From: Populus alba
Lineage: Eukaryota; Streptophyta; Magnoliopsida; Malpighiales; Salicaceae
Assembly: GCF_005239225.2 (NCBI RefSeq)
Contig: NC_133289.1
Coordinates: forward strand, 5,773,501 to 5,837,500
Direction: 5' to 3'
DNA length: 64,000 nucleotides
In this document: positions 62,310 through 64,000 of the stretch, piece by piece
Numbering within the stretch: the stretch's first letter is position 1
Layout: each line of letters begins with the position of its first letter
Made by a program: the position numbers and the translations under genes
Notes under the pieces: generated by a model
Told to the model about the DNA's origin: nothing
Databases searched by the model: none
What the model saw: only the letters and a program-made list of their open reading frames with translations

Positions 62310-62990
62310 TCAAACATAGACCCGAGCCACCTTAGCCCCTGATTGGGAGACAAATCAGCCTTTATAAAGAAAGGCAACCAAGATACCCTTAATCCTCTTA
62401 ATAATAGAGCAATAGAGAATAAACATGGAGGATCAATAAACCTGGATGGAGAAGAGAGATGATTTGATTAGTTGAATACACCCAATACAAGTAAAAAAAA
62501 AAAAAACTGTGGTCCACAGCTTAATCTTGGAGAGAATCCACTCTACTAAAGGCTTATAATCAGAGTGAGTTAGTTTAATAGATATCAATAGAACAACCAG
62601 GTATCTTATTGGCAGAGAACCTAACCTGAAACCTAAAAGATCTTGTAAAGATGCCCTAAGCTTATCATTAACTCCTGATAAAAAGATTGGGCTCTTCTTT
62701 GGATTTATAACAAGACCAAACAACCCTGCAAAATAATTCAAAGCCTTCCTCACAATCTTGACTGAGTTCTATCTGCTTGACAATAGATCATAAGGTCATT
62801 AGTAAAGCACAAGTGAGTAATGATATTATGTTGGCACTGCCAATGATAATAAGACCTCGAGTTCCGTGAGGCCTCTTTAAAAATACCTTTGAAATTCTTC
62901 ATAGTCAGGATAAACAAATAAGGGGACAAAGGATCACCGTATTGAAGAACCTTGGAAGATGGGAAGAAACCACGACTCTCTTCATTAAAA

Positions 62991-64000
62991 AAAAAACTAT
63001 TCTAATATGAAAATAATTCTAACAACAACATTGAACAGAAAAATTCAACAAAAAAAAAAAAGAAAAACAAATATAATGCAAAATAAACATAAAAAAAAGA
63101 AGAAAAAAGAAAAATCCTATTTTAATTTTGTTGTGAGTGAAGTGGAGCAGAGATAAAAAAACAAATTCACATAATATGTTAATTAAAAAAAAAGTAAAAT
63201 GTTTTTGACTTGACCGTTAGGGATGAAAGACAAATAAGAAAAAGAAAAGAGGAGTTAAGAATGAGAGAAAGAGAGAGAGAAACATTTTTTGATTTTTACA
63301 AAAGAGGAAGAGATAAGAAGAAGAAATGCTTGTCTTTATGATATTAGGGAATCTGGTTTTTATTTGGAGTTTTTTTTATTAAAAGTTTTATCGATGAATA
63401 ATTAAATATTAATATTTTAACATCTTCCTTGGTATTTTTGTCCGTTGGTTCTGTATGTCCGTTGGTTCTCAAAGCATTATTTAGTTTCTCAACGTTAATA
63501 TCAACATCAATAAAAATATTTTTGGTAATGTGAAAATTTAAATTTTATTTTAAATCAATAGATAAAACAACTCGATATTATCTTCCACGGTTACTAAAAT
63601 GTTCTAATTCAATTTTTCATGCGCATATGAGAAGCCCATTGAAACCATCGAAAAGGTAAAAAGTCACATGATTAAAGGTTGTTTTCACGGTTGACTTGAC
63701 TTTGGTTGGGTCATTGATTTTCACTTGTCTTTTAAGTTTTGTGACTTCAATAATTATTTGTGATTTCCTCCGTCTAGATTTCGATTAGTTTAGTCGATAA
63801 AAATAAACCCTCCAAATTCTTATTTTTTTCTTGTTAAACTGCATTATCAACCTTGAATATGCATAAATCCTTGTATAAATTTCTAAACTAGGCATGGGGT
63901 ATTTATGGTGCCACTACCTTTTCTTTTGTTTGAGAAATAACCCTTAATTATTTCTAGTTCTTATAAGTAATTTAAGAAAGTTATTTTATGATCTAATAAA
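62991..64000. other. AT-rich intergenic DNA, no gene seen
   Basis: Long A runs and an AG-rich stretch at 63230-63320 (GAGAAAGAGAGAGAGA). No coding, RNA or transposon signal recognised. Confidence 0.5.

Larger units (their letters stand above)
59100..62990 (-). mobile_element. 5'-truncated LINE, split by an LTR insertion, defective
   Basis: On the minus strand, 62990-62310 encodes the C-terminal part of a plant L1-type reverse transcriptase: a GDPLSPYLFILTMKNF run (about 62945-62900), the catalytic box mutated to FTND (62806-62795), VINPKKSPIFLSGVNDKLRA and SLPIRYLVVLLISIKLTHSD. After the inserted LTR, 60428-59370 continues with EKGGLRIRRAQT and the zf-RVT-like C-terminal region (HWGRFSIDSAWEVLEDSRPT; NYIHYLLWFSGF). 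Stops and frameshifts are common. Homology begins abruptly at 62990, the usual 5' truncation; the 3' end is near 59100. An A/T run at 59567-59584 lies within it. Confidence 0.85.

Overview
The window is nuclear DNA from a flowering plant, most likely a woody eudicot. Genes are sparse and intron-rich, intergenic DNA is AT-rich, and plant-specific families (SAUR, plastid isoamylase, nodulin-like MFS) sit among LTR retrotransposons, a LINE and MITE-like elements. A Populus/Salix-type genome is a guess from general appearance only.

Layout. 1-333: 3' end of a SAUR gene. 4719-6209 (minus): three-exon gene for mitochondrial ribosomal protein mL41. 6210-13829: no intact gene; it holds a degenerate ~40-bp hairpin repeat array and a fragment of an LRR receptor-like protein gene. 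13830-21727: complete 18-exon isoamylase 3 (ISA3) gene for starch debranching. 22917-23895: three-exon gene of unknown function. 24421-35066: 5' part of a Tat/Ogre-type Gypsy retrotransposon (2.9-kb LTR, primer binding site, extra ORF1, gag-protease, an apparent spliceosomal intron, decayed reverse transcriptase), cut off by a 500-N gap (35067-35566). 35567-54395: a ~6.7-kb unit present almost three times in tandem, with transposon insertions or indels that distinguish the copies. 54866-58545: three-exon nodulin-like/NFD4-like MFS transporter gene with one in-frame stop in this assembly. 59100-62990 (minus): a 5'-truncated LINE split by a 1.88-kb solo LTR related to the Ogre-type LTR upstream.

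The host genes (auxin-response protein, mitoribosomal protein, starch debranching enzyme, unknown protein, membrane transporter) do not form a pathway; they are ordinary neighbours. The unusual content is in the repeats: the tandem triplication with copy-specific insertions, the intron inside the retrotransposon coding region, hairpin-rich LTR leader DNA with a covarying stem, and the LTR-in-LINE nesting. I found no convincing new biochemical system. Many homopolymer-length differences in the third tandem copy, the adjacent gap and the isolated stop codon suggest that some oddities may be assembly or consensus errors.
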